A stretch of DNA of 64,000 nucleotides from Marinobacter maritimus (GTDB taxonomy: Bacteria > Pseudomonadota > Gammaproteobacteria > Pseudomonadales > Oleiphilaceae). How positions within the stretch are numbered: position 1 is the first letter of the stretch; each line of letters starts with the position of its first letter. A program made the translations under genes and the position numbers. Positions 6,895-15,431 of this stretch are shown here, one piece after another. A model generated the notes under the pieces. The model searched no databases, was not told where the DNA came from, and was given only the letters and a program-made list of their open reading frames with translations. The stretch is from the NCBI RefSeq assembly GCF_007671675.1, contig NZ_VCGW01000003.1, forward strand, positions 558,001-622,000, given 5' to 3'.

Positions 6895-8199
6895 ATGCTT
6901 GATATTCTGAAACACAGAACGTACCGGCACCTGTTCTTCGCTCAGGTAGTTGCTCTGCTGGGAACCGGCTTAGCAACCGTTGCGCTCAGCCTCCTGGCGT
7001 TTGATTTGGCGGGCGACGAAGCCGGTCAGATATTGGGCACTGCGATGGCGATCAAGATGACCGCCTATGTGCTGATCGCACCACTAGCCTCGGCGTTCGC
7101 GGAGAGCGTTTCCCGCCGGATGCTGTTGGTGTCACTTGATGTCGTGCGCGCCTTAATTGCACTAGCGTTGCCTTTCGTTACCGAAATCTGGGAGGTGTAT
7201 GTGCTAATCGCCGTACTCCAATCCGCCTCAGCTGCGTTCACACCCACGTTTCAGTCCGCCATTCCGGATACCCTTCCGGATGAGGACGATTACACTCGGG
7301 CCCTCTCCCTTTCTCGCCTCGCATACGATATGGAAAACCTGGTCAGCCCAGCGCTGGCTGCGGTGATACTGCTCGCCACAAGTTGGCAGGGACTGTTTTC
7401 AGGAACGGTCATTGGTTTCATTGCGTCGGCGCTGCTGGTGGTTTCTGTGGCGTTGCCGTCGACTGCTAAAACAGAGAAGCCCCGTGGGATCTATGAACGT
7501 GCCGGGCGCGGTTTCAAGATCTTTTTAGCAACGCCTCGGTTGCTGGGATTGATGGCATTGAACCTTGTTGTCAGCTTGGCCGGTTCAATGGTGATTGTGA
7601 ACACAGTGGTGTTGGTCCAGGGCCAGTTTGGCTTGACCGACCGGCACACGGCGATGGCTTTTGCGGCTTTTGGCGGAGGATCGATGCTGGCCGCATTCGC
7701 CTTACCGGCTTTGCTGAAACGGTGGCAAGATCGTCGTGTCATGCTAACGGGGGCGGGCATCCTCATTTCCGGGCTGGTCCTTGCAATACCTGTAGACAGG
7801 CTAGGCTGGCTGCTGCCGGTATGGGCATGGCTTGGTGTTGGTTTTTCTACTGCACAAACCCCTGTTGGCAGGCTACTCACACGATCATCCCATGGAGAAG
7901 ATCGACCCGCGCTCTTTGCCGTACAGTTCTCTTTGTCCCATGCAGGCTGGCTGGTTGCGTACCCGTTGGCCGGTTGGGTCGGATCGGTCGCTGGAATGCA
8001 GATTACTCTGGTTATGCTGGCCAGCCTTGCGTTGATTGCACTGATCCCAGCTATCAGGCTTTGGCCTTCTGTTGATTCAACAGAGCTTCTTCATTCACAT
8101 GATGATCTGCCCGATAACCACCCGCACACCGCAACGTCTGGCCGTGAGCATGTCCACCCTTACATTATCGACAGTCTGCACTCGAAATGGCCGGACTAA
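6895..8199 (+). CDS. NreB-like MFS metal (nickel) exporter
   Basis: 434 aa with about 12 membrane helices in the major facilitator fold. It begins MLDILKHRTYRHLFFAQVVALLGTG, and has the loop 2-3 segment ASAFAESVSRRMLLVSLD. The C-terminal tail is His-rich (LLHSHDDLPDNHPHTATSG...HVHP), as in the nickel-resistance protein NreB. Function as a Ni(II)/Co(II) exporter follows from the tail and from the preceding metal-sensing repressor; substrate specificity is not proven by sequence. A weak Shine-Dalgarno suggests translational dependence on the upstream gene. Confidence 0.82.
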   Translation: MLDILKHRTYRHLFFAQVVALLGTGLATVALSLLAFDLAGDEAGQILGTAMAIKMTAYVLIAPLASAFAESVSRRMLLVSLDVVRALIALALPFVTEIWEVYVLIAVLQSASAAFTPTFQSAIPDTLPDEDDYTRALSLSRLAYDMENLVSPALAAVILLATSWQGLFSGTVIGFIASALLVVSVALPSTAKTEKPRGIYERAGRGFKIFLATPRLLGLMALNLVVSLAGSMVIVNTVVLVQGQFGLTDRHTAMAFAAFGGGSMLAAFALPALLKRWQDRRVMLTGAGILISGLVLAIPVDRLGWLLPVWAWLGVGFSTAQTPVGRLLTRSSHGEDRPALFAVQFSLSHAGWLVAYPLAGWVGSVAGMQITLVMLASLALIALIPAIRLWPSVDSTELLHSHDDLPDNHPHTATSGREHVHPYIIDSLHSKWPD

Positions 8200-8247
8200 C
8201 GCTGTTTACACCACCATCAACCCTTACCAGTGATATAGTCGACTTCC

Positions 8248-8434
8248 AGTTATGAGGTAATAGCCTATCAATGGCGCTGCTCTTTTGCGTCGGCAGTCTT
8301 GTCAGCACACCCTTCAGATAAGCATACGGCTCGTGTCCACTCAGCTTGGCAGGCTGGATCAGAGTCATCACCGCAGCCGTACGTTGGCCACTTTTAAGTG
8401 AGCCAGCGAACAGCCAGTTATTACGGTTATGCAA
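8248..8434 (-). mobile_element. IS66-family transposase C-terminal relic
   Basis: The minus-strand frame contains NRNNWLFAGSLKSGQR, LIQPAKLSGHEPYAYLKGVL and TRLPTQKSSAID...LLPHNW, the conserved end of IS66-family (TnpC) transposases. The catalytic DDE region is absent. Neither the following bases to 8667 nor the preceding gap back to 8200 hold another recognisable coding segment. It marks the left edge of the decayed integrated element. Confidence 0.8.
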
Positions 8435-8667
8435 GTGTTTCCACAACAAGAAGAAGTGGCTTTTCTGTCGGGAATCTTGAGCTCAAAGCACAGTTGCGAG
8501 CCCGGCATCAGTTGGTAATGCCCGGCGAGGACTTTGATACGGCTAGAAACACCCGTTGGCGGAGGGGCTTTTGGTAAGGGGCGACTCGTTGAGTGCTGCT
8601 TCTGATTTATTGATGGGCAGAAAGGCGTATCCCTTCTGTCCATCGTTTGAGGTTAACACCAGAATAT

Positions 8668-9786
8668 TTATACAAGCGTTAGTTTCGGTGGTTGAGGTTT
8701 ATTTCGCAGCTGGACGTCTATTTGGCCGAGTAGCTGTGAATCCAGTCCTGTTACTTCCCCCAGGAACGACCTTTTTACTTTGAGCATTTGTGCCAGCTCA
8801 TCTATCCCAATTGAATGATTTTCAGATAGAGCCTGTATTGCAGTGGCTAGCAGTTCAGGCGGCTCCTTGTCGATTAAATAATCGTCTTTTTCCCCGCTGC
8901 CCTCACCATATTTGCGGAGTGTAATTACACCGGTTTTGTATTGCTGCTCGGTTAAGAGATCCAACTGCCGTGCTCTGTAAAGAATGGCCGCTTTGCTCAC
9001 CTTCCAGGTTTGCTTGAATTCGCGGATACCAATCCAATTAAGTCGATTTCCTCTGGGGCGTGGGAACAATTTGGCCATCATGGTTCGCGGCAATAGGAAA
9101 GCACTGGCAAAACGGTTGGCTTGGCTTTCCGTAGTCCTGTCACCTGTAACAACGCCCTCATGCATCACTAAATGACCCAGCTCATGCGCAATATCAAAGC
9201 GCTGCCTGCAGGTATCAGTCTTAGCGGTGTTTCGCACTATAAACGGTCTCTCGACCGCCACAGATAGGGCGTCAATGTGCTTTGATACTCCCGCAAACGT
9301 GGTGACAACGGCGCCGACGTTCTCGGCAAGCCGTGTCATGTTATCGATTGGCCCTAAGCCAAGGTCCCAATGTTTGCGACATGACTCGGCAATTGCCTCG
9401 ATATCGTTCACGCTGGTCACATGGTCGTAGCAGGGGATGTTCATCGCTGGGAGCTTTAAGTAGTCTTCCAGCACATGAATGAGCTTGTTGACCATTTCGC
9501 CCCTTGCTACCGCTATTTGCCTGACACTGCTCTTGGTAGTCATCAAACTACGGAAATGAAACTGATCCTCATGCAGCTGCAACTTTCGGTTTGAAAAAAA
9601 ACCAACCTCAACATTGAGTGCTTCAGCGAGCTCAGCTGAAAGCTCTGGTGTGGGATTACTTTGCCCCGTTTCCAGTTTGTGTAGGTATTGGCGAGACTTT
9701 TCGACCTTTTCCGCCACCTCTTCAAGCGAAAGCCCGCAAAAAATGCGGGCTAACCTCAGGGCGGCTCCTTCGAACTCTGTGGTCAT
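8668..9786 (-). CDS. XRE-family regulator with ImmA/IrrE metallopeptidase domain
   Basis: 372 aa. Residues about 8-65 form an XRE helix-turn-helix (GLSLEEVAEKVEKSRQYLHKLETG). The central region carries the ImmA/IrrE zinc-peptidase motif HELGHLVMHE (about residue 200). A C-terminal region of about 120 residues is of unknown function. Such fusions sense stress and cleave or release a repressor, and occur in mobile elements, phage lysogeny control and toxin-antitoxin pairs. The gene for a 197-aa protein lies 34 bp upstream in the same direction, suggesting a two-gene module. Target unknown. Confidence 0.88.
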   Translation of the reverse strand: MTTEFEGAALRLARIFCGLSLEEVAEKVEKSRQYLHKLETGQSNPTPELSAELAEALNVEVGFFSNRKLQLHEDQFHFRSLMTTKSSVRQIAVARGEMVNKLIHVLEDYLKLPAMNIPCYDHVTSVNDIEAIAESCRKHWDLGLGPIDNMTRLAENVGAVVTTFAGVSKHIDALSVAVERPFIVRNTAKTDTCRQRFDIAHELGHLVMHEGVVTGDRTTESQANRFASAFLLPRTMMAKLFPRPRGNRLNWIGIREFKQTWKVSKAAILYRARQLDLLTEQQYKTGVITLRKYGEGSGEKDDYLIDKEPPELLATAIQALSENHSIGIDELAQMLKVKRSFLGEVTGLDSQLLGQIDVQLRNKPQPPKLTLV

Positions 9787-9820
9787 GCTAGCTTACTCAC
9801 GTTGTCCAGCCTGAGACTGA

Positions 9821-10414
9821 TCAGGGAGTGATCTTTGTGTGTGTATCGACAGCATCTTTGCCGCCCCTTAAATGTACGGCCGCTGGCGGGAGCTGTTTCG
9901 ATTTTGGCACTGCATCGCCCACCGCATAGGGGCTACTGACGCCAGGCTTGTGTTCCCAGAGCGACACCTTGTCCTGCAGTTCATTAAAGCCTGCGAAGTA
10001 CACCCTATCCTCATCCTCTTCCGTCATTGCGCGCTCAATGATAAAACGCCACATTACTGGAGTAACCATGTCTATAGGGAAGAGGTCATCGGTCCTGTTC
10101 TGTTTGAAGAATCCTCGCTTTCTGGGATTGTCCGGGTCGTCTCTGAAAAATCTGAAAGGTACTTTTTTCCCGATGCAAAGCGTGACATCCATGCCAGCAT
10201 GGCTAACGCTCAGCCAGTCACGCTCCTTACACAAGCCCATGAGGCGATTACGACATCGACCGAACACTGCAGATTCCTTGGTGTAAGCGTCATCCCACTC
10301 CGAACTTAATGCGCTCAAAGTTTCATGCCTGAGGTCCAGCAATTCGTTTGCAATATCAGTCAATCGATCATTGGTGAGCTCGGGATAAAACGTCGATGGG
10401 AGGGGGAGTGTCAT
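9821..10414 (-). CDS. hypothetical protein paired with the XRE-ImmA/IrrE gene
   Basis: 197 aa, soluble, no signal or membrane segment, family not recognised. The N-terminal half is helical with many charged residues (NELLDLRHETLSALSSEWDDAY). The middle has LCIGKKVPFRFFRDDPDNP and a C-terminal tail rich in Gly, Pro and Lys. It is first in a two-gene unit with the ImmA/IrrE protein. Two copies of TGGTTGACAAA lie upstream (10441-10488). A toxin, or a substrate of the peptidase, is a reasonable guess from gene order only. Confidence 0.7.
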   Translation of the reverse strand: MTLPLPSTFYPELTNDRLTDIANELLDLRHETLSALSSEWDDAYTKESAVFGRCRNRLMGLCKERDWLSVSHAGMDVTLCIGKKVPFRFFRDDPDNPRKRGFFKQNRTDDLFPIDMVTPVMWRFIIERAMTEEDEDRVYFAGFNELQDKVSLWEHKPGVSSPYAVGDAVPKSKQLPPAAVHLRGGKDAVDTHTKITP

Positions 10415-10440
10415 AATCGTCTACCTGGCAGATTCTGTTA

Positions 10441-10488
10441 TTTGTCAACCATTGGCATGTTCGGGCAAATTCTCCATTTTGTCAACCA
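10441..10488 (-). promoter_or_regulatory. two TGGTTGACAAA direct repeats upstream of the ImmA/IrrE module
   Basis: On the minus strand TGGTTGACAAA occurs at 10488-10478 and again at 10451-10441, 37 bp apart. Each contains a perfect -35 hexamer TTGACA but no good -10 follows at 16-18 bp. They may be operators for the XRE protein, overlapping -35 boxes. Confidence 0.45.
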
Positions 10489-10561
10489 GTAGTCCCGCCT
10501 AAAATTGATTGGGTGATTTTATGGATTGCTATGTAGGGGAAGAACGAGAATTTGCGCTTAA

Positions 10562-11464
10562 CTACCATGAGAGAAACTCAAAGCCTCGCCTACCGCTATG
10601 GGATTCAGATAAGTCTTCGGCAATCCTGGCGACAGAATACTCTCGCTCATAACGAAGATCGTCAGCTTGGGATATGCGCGAGGGCAGGAATAAGTTCCGT
10701 TGAGTTCCATACACGGCCACTGTCTTCACGCCTCTTAGCTGCTCAACGATGTACAAAAAGGTCTGATTGTCAGCGCTGGGACAGCAAGTTTCGATGATCC
10801 TTGAGATCTTGCTCTGCAAAGAATTCCGATCCCGTATCGTTGCCGTGGGTATTACGCAGGACTGTACGTCCGCCCAGTTATCGGGATCTGCAGGCTGAAC
10901 CCAGTCCCGTTTGATTCGCTGAATTAGTTGTCCTTGGGTCTGCAAATTAATCAGGTTTCGCGATACGCCCATGAAAAATGTGAATACGGGTGTCACTCTG
11001 GGCCTCCCGTTTTTTGTTTGATTTACGTCCAGCTGCAGAAGCCGCAGCGTGGTTCTAACATTGTTTCTCCAGAATCCTTGTGCACCGGCGATAGATAATT
11101 GCTCTAGCAGCGTTTCTAGCTGTTTTCGGAGATCTAAAGGAGCGCAGGGTACGCCCGCCAGTGTAATGGCCATCCAGTTTGGAAAAAGTCGTGGGTCACT
11201 TTTCGACGTATGCGTGAATTCGCTGTTAATCGCCGATCGTAGTGCCGATGCCCAATTTTGACCTCGCATTCGTTGGCAGTCAGGGCAAAACCGGTGATGA
11301 CAGGCCAGCAAGTGTGGATTGGTTACGACACGCTCAAACGGGTACGTTTTCACGTTTTGCCCGCACTCGTGAATCATCCTTGCTTGGTAGTTTGTTGCTT
11401 CATTTCCTTGAAAGTACGCAGCGACTTCCGCAGTCGTTGGCGGTTGGTTTGGTTTGTTTTTCAT
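10562..11464 (-). CDS. Rep-like protein with zinc-finger motif (plasmid/element replication)
   Basis: 300 aa. Around residue 50-70 it has LLACHHRFCPDCQRMRGQNW, matching the CxxRxCPxCxxRR zinc motif of rolling-circle Rep proteins of the pUB110/Rep_1 type. A beta-strand WMAITLAG follows, and later VTPVFTFFMGVS occupies the position where those proteins have the HUH strand; here the metal-binding His residues are not seen. It could be a diverged or inactive initiator. It lies between the ImmA/IrrE module and a YfjJ-type HUH protein, supporting a plasmid- or phage-like element. Family assignment is tentative. Confidence 0.55.
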   Translation of the reverse strand: MKNKPNQPPTTAEVAAYFQGNEATNYQARMIHECGQNVKTYPFERVVTNPHLLACHHRFCPDCQRMRGQNWASALRSAINSEFTHTSKSDPRLFPNWMAITLAGVPCAPLDLRKQLETLLEQLSIAGAQGFWRNNVRTTLRLLQLDVNQTKNGRPRVTPVFTFFMGVSRNLINLQTQGQLIQRIKRDWVQPADPDNWADVQSCVIPTATIRDRNSLQSKISRIIETCCPSADNQTFLYIVEQLRGVKTVAVYGTQRNLFLPSRISQADDLRYEREYSVARIAEDLSESHSGRRGFEFLSW

Positions 11465-11522
11465 AAGGGTTGCTCTTTAAGGCGAAACGGGTAGGCGAGG
11501 ATGGGTGGAGAGTGGAGCCTAC

Positions 11523-12221
11523 TCAGCTGCTGGGGGTTCTGCTCGTGCCGAAGTTGTGACTGCCTGAGCCAAATAGCTTGCTGGCGAGCTTGGCGAAGTA
11601 GCTTAGGCGGCGGAAAAGGTCATCGTATTGCTCACCCCTCCTGATCCTGTAGATGGCATTACTAGGGATGCTCACAGCTCCGTCAGGCAGATATTCGTCG
11701 ATTCCTAGCGCACTTGCCCAGGCGCTGCTGATCATGCCGTAGAGGCTTCCTGAGTAGGGGTTGAATTCGCCCAATCCACGGAAAGTCTGTTTGTTGAAGA
11801 AGAGAACGCAGTGGTAGTGCGGCTTGCCATTCTTTCCAAATTCTCTGGTCCAAATGAAGTGAAGTTTAGTCGGATGAAATCGCTTCCCATCTCTTAATGT
11901 CCGTGCCTCTCTTGCTTTTATTTTGGCCTTCAACGAGGAGGTAAACTTGCTGAACACAGGCCGCAAATCTGGCTGAGCCATCCAGTTGAACTGGAAAGGA
12001 AGTCTGAGTTCGACTCTGACGGCCATTATGCTGGAGTGGTCTTGAAGTGCTCCCTGAATCGTTTCATCAATGCGTTGAAGATAATTGTAAATGAATGGCC
12101 CCTGCTGCCAGATAAGAGGCATTCCGCTGTAGAAGTAGCCATTGTAAATCCAGAGGTTTGGATCTGAAGAGTGTCTGTAGAGGTAAGGTGTGTCAGTCAC
12201 GATTGTTTCCTTGTTAGTCAA
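11523..12221 (-). CDS. YagK/YfjJ-type (inovirus Gp2 family) HUH replication protein
   Basis: 232 aa. The diagnostic motif is KPHYHCVLFFNKQTF (HUH nuclease core), preceded by LHFIWTREFGKNG and followed by the helix GLGEFNPYSGSLYGMISSAWASALG. These are features of the YagK/YfjJ C-terminal domain family found in satellite prophages, integrative elements and filamentous phages. It would nick or bind the element's origin. The catalytic Tyr is probably in the C-terminal helix (DDLFRRLSYFAKLASK). It is encoded in the same direction as the Rep-like gene, 58 bp upstream of it. Confidence 0.82.
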   Translation of the reverse strand: MTNKETIVTDTPYLYRHSSDPNLWIYNGYFYSGMPLIWQQGPFIYNYLQRIDETIQGALQDHSSIMAVRVELRLPFQFNWMAQPDLRPVFSKFTSSLKAKIKAREARTLRDGKRFHPTKLHFIWTREFGKNGKPHYHCVLFFNKQTFRGLGEFNPYSGSLYGMISSAWASALGIDEYLPDGAVSIPSNAIYRIRRGEQYDDLFRRLSYFAKLASKLFGSGSHNFGTSRTPSS

Positions 12222-12494
12222 TTATCAGACACAGTGATCCCTAGGTAACCTGCTTGATGGATAGGTTTCCTATAGGTATCTGATCTAGTTATTCAATTGG
12301 TTGTGATATGGTGATGAGATAGATGGCGTGATGCCGGTAAGTAAATACTATTTAAAGCCTACACCAGGTTAGCCGGTGCGCCTTGAATGTTGGTTTCGGT
12401 TTGATCGGGCGAGCTTGAGGATTTCAGAGCGTCGATACTCTGCATCAATATCAAGGCTGTTTGGATAGGCGCGGGTTATTCCCGAGGGAGTCAA

Positions 12495-12710
12495 TCAAGC
12501 AACGGAATTACGGTTCATCGGGTGGTTTTGGATATCGCGGTTTTCAATTTTTTCTGTAATCCACTCGTGTATCTCGGCGTCAACCCAGCCGACACTCCTA
12601 CCGCCCAGGGGGATGGGTTTGGGGAAAGTGCCTGCACTGATGTACTTATATATCGTCGAGCGGGCTAGGCCGGTCATGCCAGTTACCTCTTTGAGCCTGA
12701 GAATCTTCAT
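12495..12710 (-). CDS. AlpA-family excisionase/regulator
   Basis: 71 aa MerR-like winged helix: ILRLKEVTGMTGLARSTIYKYISAGTFPKP, then GGRSVGWVDAEIHEWI. AlpA proteins activate integrase genes or act as excisionases of P4-like elements. The ATG at 12710 has AGGAG 8 nt upstream. The 273-bp gap to the YfjJ-type gene holds no gene I can support. Its presence with a P4-type integrase remnant at 15.1 kb supports one original element. Confidence 0.9.
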   Translation of the reverse strand: MKILRLKEVTGMTGLARSTIYKYISAGTFPKPIPLGGRSVGWVDAEIHEWITEKIENRDIQNHPMNRNSVA

Positions 12711-12857
12711 GTTTGGTCTCCTATGTTGTTTGTGTCCAGATCATAGGAGGGACCGTGTAAGGAATGATCTATGGCGAGCTATCATCGTCCCTGATTGCCT
12801 TTCTCGATGCAGGAGTGTGTTGATCGTCGAGTAGGCGGCGAGGCGAAAGGATAGAGG

Positions 12858-14090
12858 TCACGTTCTGAGTGTGATTCGCTCAAGCCTGATTTTCGAACGT
12901 TTGCCGATGCCAGAGGGTAATATCCGATAGGTTGTCATTGGTGTGTTCAGAGTACTCGCCCTTTTTGGCAACTTGCCCACCCGGATGCACAGCGATGCAA
13001 GCTGATGGGATAGTTCCTCCAGGTCGGCGCAGAGGCTGTAGAACATGCGGCTGTATTCGCCACTCTTTTTTACTGCGGTAGGGCGCCCTCCGGTCAATTC
13101 TTGAACAAAGCTCTCACTGGCGTGGTCTTGGGCATTCCTCCATTCTGATTCTGAAAGGATTGAACTTGGATCGCTCAGCAGTTTTGCCGCATAGCGCTCG
13201 ATGACGCACTGGGTATACAGTTTTGCGGCAGGGCGCCAAAGAAGGTCGGGCGCATTCTGTTCCCATGAGCCAGGGCTGATCCGTGTCTTCTTTATGCTGG
13301 TAGGTGTTGCGGCATGCTGTGCTGCAGATGCGAGGCGATCACGTGACCCAGGGTGACCGAGTTTCATTGCAAGTTGATCCATTTCCGTCGATGTACAGCC
13401 TTTCCCTTGAATAGGAATTGGTTCCGCTTGAATGCCTGTCGCTCTTAGGGTGGGGTGGTTGAGGTTCAGGTAATAGATAGAGTTGGGTTTTCCAAGAACG
13501 GCTCCCTCGACCAGGCCTGGAACGATCTCGGTGATGAGCCCAAGCTCTTGAAGCTGAGAGAGTCTTCTCTGCATCTGTGGCCTAGGGATTCCGGTGTATT
13601 CGCTTAGTTTCGATTGGCTCGTCTTTGAAACTACCCCTGAATGATCCGCTTTGGCCAGAAGTATAAGCAGTAGCATGAACAGGCTGTTGTTCAGGCCAGC
13701 CTGTGCAGCACGATTCGGATATTTCAGCCTGTTACTGATTAGATTGAAGCTCTGTTTGACGAGCCGGGCTCGAAAGAAGTCCTGATTGTTTATATTGCCT
13801 CTCCAACTTCCTGCGACTGCCCTTCTCAATTTTCTTGGCCGGCCCAGCCAGCCTTGTTCCGTGATTTCTTCAATAAGCCCTTCGTTCCTTAATTTATGCA
13901 GAGCCCTGAACGATGCCTCCTTGGTAAATCTGAGGCGTTTTCCGAGCTGGACGCCGTTTTCTCTTACCAATGCAAAACTCCCAGCACTGGTAGTGCTTTC
14001 TGAGATGAATAACATAAGGATGAGAAAAAGTTTTTCATCTGCCTTAAGATTCGGGATGATTGAGTTTAGGCATTGGAGCGAGGAGTGCAT
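12858..14090 (-). CDS. double winged-helix element protein, function unknown
   Basis: 410 aa, not recognised as a named family. Two winged-helix-like segments are visible: residues about 40-90 (LRFTKEASFRALHKLRNEGLIEEITEQG) and about 155-205 (KTSQSKLSEYTGIPRPQMQRRLSQLQELGLITEIVPG). A hydrophobic stretch (NNSLFMLLLILLAKAD) lies between them. The C-terminal third is helical. It reads away from the AT-rich repeat region at 14.1-14.4 kb, as replication or partition regulators often do. A role in copy control or transcription is an inference. Confidence 0.65.
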   Translation of the reverse strand: MHSSLQCLNSIIPNLKADEKLFLILMLFISESTTSAGSFALVRENGVQLGKRLRFTKEASFRALHKLRNEGLIEEITEQGWLGRPRKLRRAVAGSWRGNINNQDFFRARLVKQSFNLISNRLKYPNRAAQAGLNNSLFMLLLILLAKADHSGVVSKTSQSKLSEYTGIPRPQMQRRLSQLQELGLITEIVPGLVEGAVLGKPNSIYYLNLNHPTLRATGIQAEPIPIQGKGCTSTEMDQLAMKLGHPGSRDRLASAAQHAATPTSIKKTRISPGSWEQNAPDLLWRPAAKLYTQCVIERYAAKLLSDPSSILSESEWRNAQDHASESFVQELTGGRPTAVKKSGEYSRMFYSLCADLEELSHQLASLCIRVGKLPKRASTLNTPMTTYRILPSGIGKRSKIRLERITLRT

Positions 14091-14174
14091 AAGCAGTTAA
14101 ATTACCATCTAAAAACCGGAATAAACTAACCTTATCAAATTTGAGTACCTATGAAAATATAGAATTAATTAGTA

Positions 14175-14298
14175 AGCGAAACGTGTAAATTACGTTTAAA
14201 TGACGTGTAACGTAATATTTAATAACGTTTCACGCTGGTTTAAAACAAATTTTTACACGGTTTTGACTGTCATTTTTGAACATTTTGTGTACGTTTAG
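14175..14298. repeat. 11-bp-phased ACGTKTAA repeats in AT-rich gap (candidate iterons)
   Basis: ACGTGTAA, ACGTTTAA and ACGTGTAA start at 14181, 14192 and 14203, exactly 11 bp apart. Related copies are ACGTTTCA (14225), ACGTTTAG (14291) and an inverted TTACACG (14253). The whole 14091-14407 gap is strongly AT-rich and lies between divergent genes of the integrated element. This is what an iteron origin or a multi-site operator looks like; which of the two is undecided. Confidence 0.55.
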
Positions 14299-14407
14299 GG
14301 CATGTCATTTAAAACTAATGCAGTATGCAATTGATTAGCTTGACATCTATAGTTGTGTGTATATGTACTTACTTTTCGGGTGTTAGTGTGGCAATAGGAG
14401 AGCGAGC

Positions 14408-15016
14408 ATGAGTGGTCAGAGACCGTGGTCGAACAAACTGGGAGGGCTTCCGGTCACGGCTGTAATTGGCGACCAGTCGCTTGCAGATCCAGTCAAAGTA
14501 TCTCAGTGGCTGGAAGGCGCGGACGAGTTTCAATGCCAGTGGGCAGTGCGATATCTGTGGCGCCAGGTTTCAAAAGACTCCCTAGAGCTTTACCTGGGTG
14601 ATTGGAGTCATGGTCAATTAGGAGGTTTGGTCGAATGGATGCTTTGCGGTGAAGGACTAATGTTCGGAGGGTCGTGCTTTCCCTTGCCACTTTTTGGAAT
14701 TCGTCGACACGGGGCGGACCACTTTGCCAAGGCAAGAAATGCCTGGAACCAGCGCGTAAATCGACAAAGAAAGGCCGAGCAGGCCGCTAATACAATAACC
14801 GTGGATGCCGACACTAAACGCAAGATTCAGAAGTTAGCGGCTGAGCACAACTTGAAAGGCGATGAGTTCCTTTCGCTCCTGATAGACCTTGTTGCGGAGC
14901 GGCGTGGAGCAGTTGAGGGTATTTTAAAGCAGCGCAGGGAAGTAAAAAGAGCCGCACTTGCCTCGGATTTTGGTTGGTTGTCACCGCCAGCCAGTGGAGC
15001 TGACTCATCTCTTTGA
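14408..15016 (+). CDS. hypothetical protein with C-terminal ribbon-helix-helix-like region
   Basis: 202 aa; GGAGAGCGAGC precedes the ATG. The N-terminal 110 residues are unrecognised, Trp-rich (WLEGADEFQCQWAVRYLWRQ). Residues about 125-165 (ITVDADTKRKIQKLAAEHNLKGDEFLSLLI) have the strand-helix-helix pattern of a ribbon-helix-helix DNA-binding domain, followed by a basic tail. It is the only rightward gene of the element and faces the phased repeats, so it may bind them. No firm function. Confidence 0.6.
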   Translation: MSGQRPWSNKLGGLPVTAVIGDQSLADPVKVSQWLEGADEFQCQWAVRYLWRQVSKDSLELYLGDWSHGQLGGLVEWMLCGEGLMFGGSCFPLPLFGIRRHGADHFAKARNAWNQRVNRQRKAEQAANTITVDADTKRKIQKLAAEHNLKGDEFLSLLIDLVAERRGAVEGILKQRREVKRAALASDFGWLSPPASGADSSL

Positions 15017-15081
15017 CCGGAACGGGTTTAGGTTCGGCAGGTTGGCATAGAGCGTTGCGGAAGACTTTGGCCTGTAGGAGC

Positions 15082-15252
15082 TTACTTCTTGGGCTTAATG
15101 GTATCGAGGTAATCCGCCGAAGTCTGCATCATTTGTCGGCGATCCTCAATGAAGTCGGTTCTGTTGTAAGCCCGCCCATGCATATCGGCGACGCGATGGC
15201 CTAGCTGCATTTCAATCGGATAAGTCGGCTGTAATGGCGAGTGTTGATGGCG
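15082..15252 (-). pseudogene. P4-type tyrosine integrase, C-terminal fragment
   Basis: The minus-strand frame ending in TAA at 15082-15084 reads PIEMQLGHRVADMHGRAYNR, then TDFIEDRRQMMQTSADYLD. This is the C-terminal end of P4-family integrases, with the LGH motif and the catalytic Tyr in GRAYNR. Upstream codons stay open to about 15339 without a start, but homology is visible only in this stretch. Most of the gene, including the first Arg and the arm-binding domain, is missing, so excision by this protein is not possible. The remaining bases to 15431 show nothing else. Confidence 0.8.
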
Positions 15253-15431
15253 GCCTAGGCCGGTCTTCAGGCGGGCTGTTACACCAGCAGCGTTCTGCTG
15301 AGTGGGGAGTATATTGGGTAGTAGGAGAGATGCTTTTTGTTATTGTTGGTCGCAAGATATTGAATATTTTATTAATTTTCTTCCCGCTCTATCTTTAGGT
15401 GCAGAACGTCGAGTGAGTCAGCACCGTCCGT

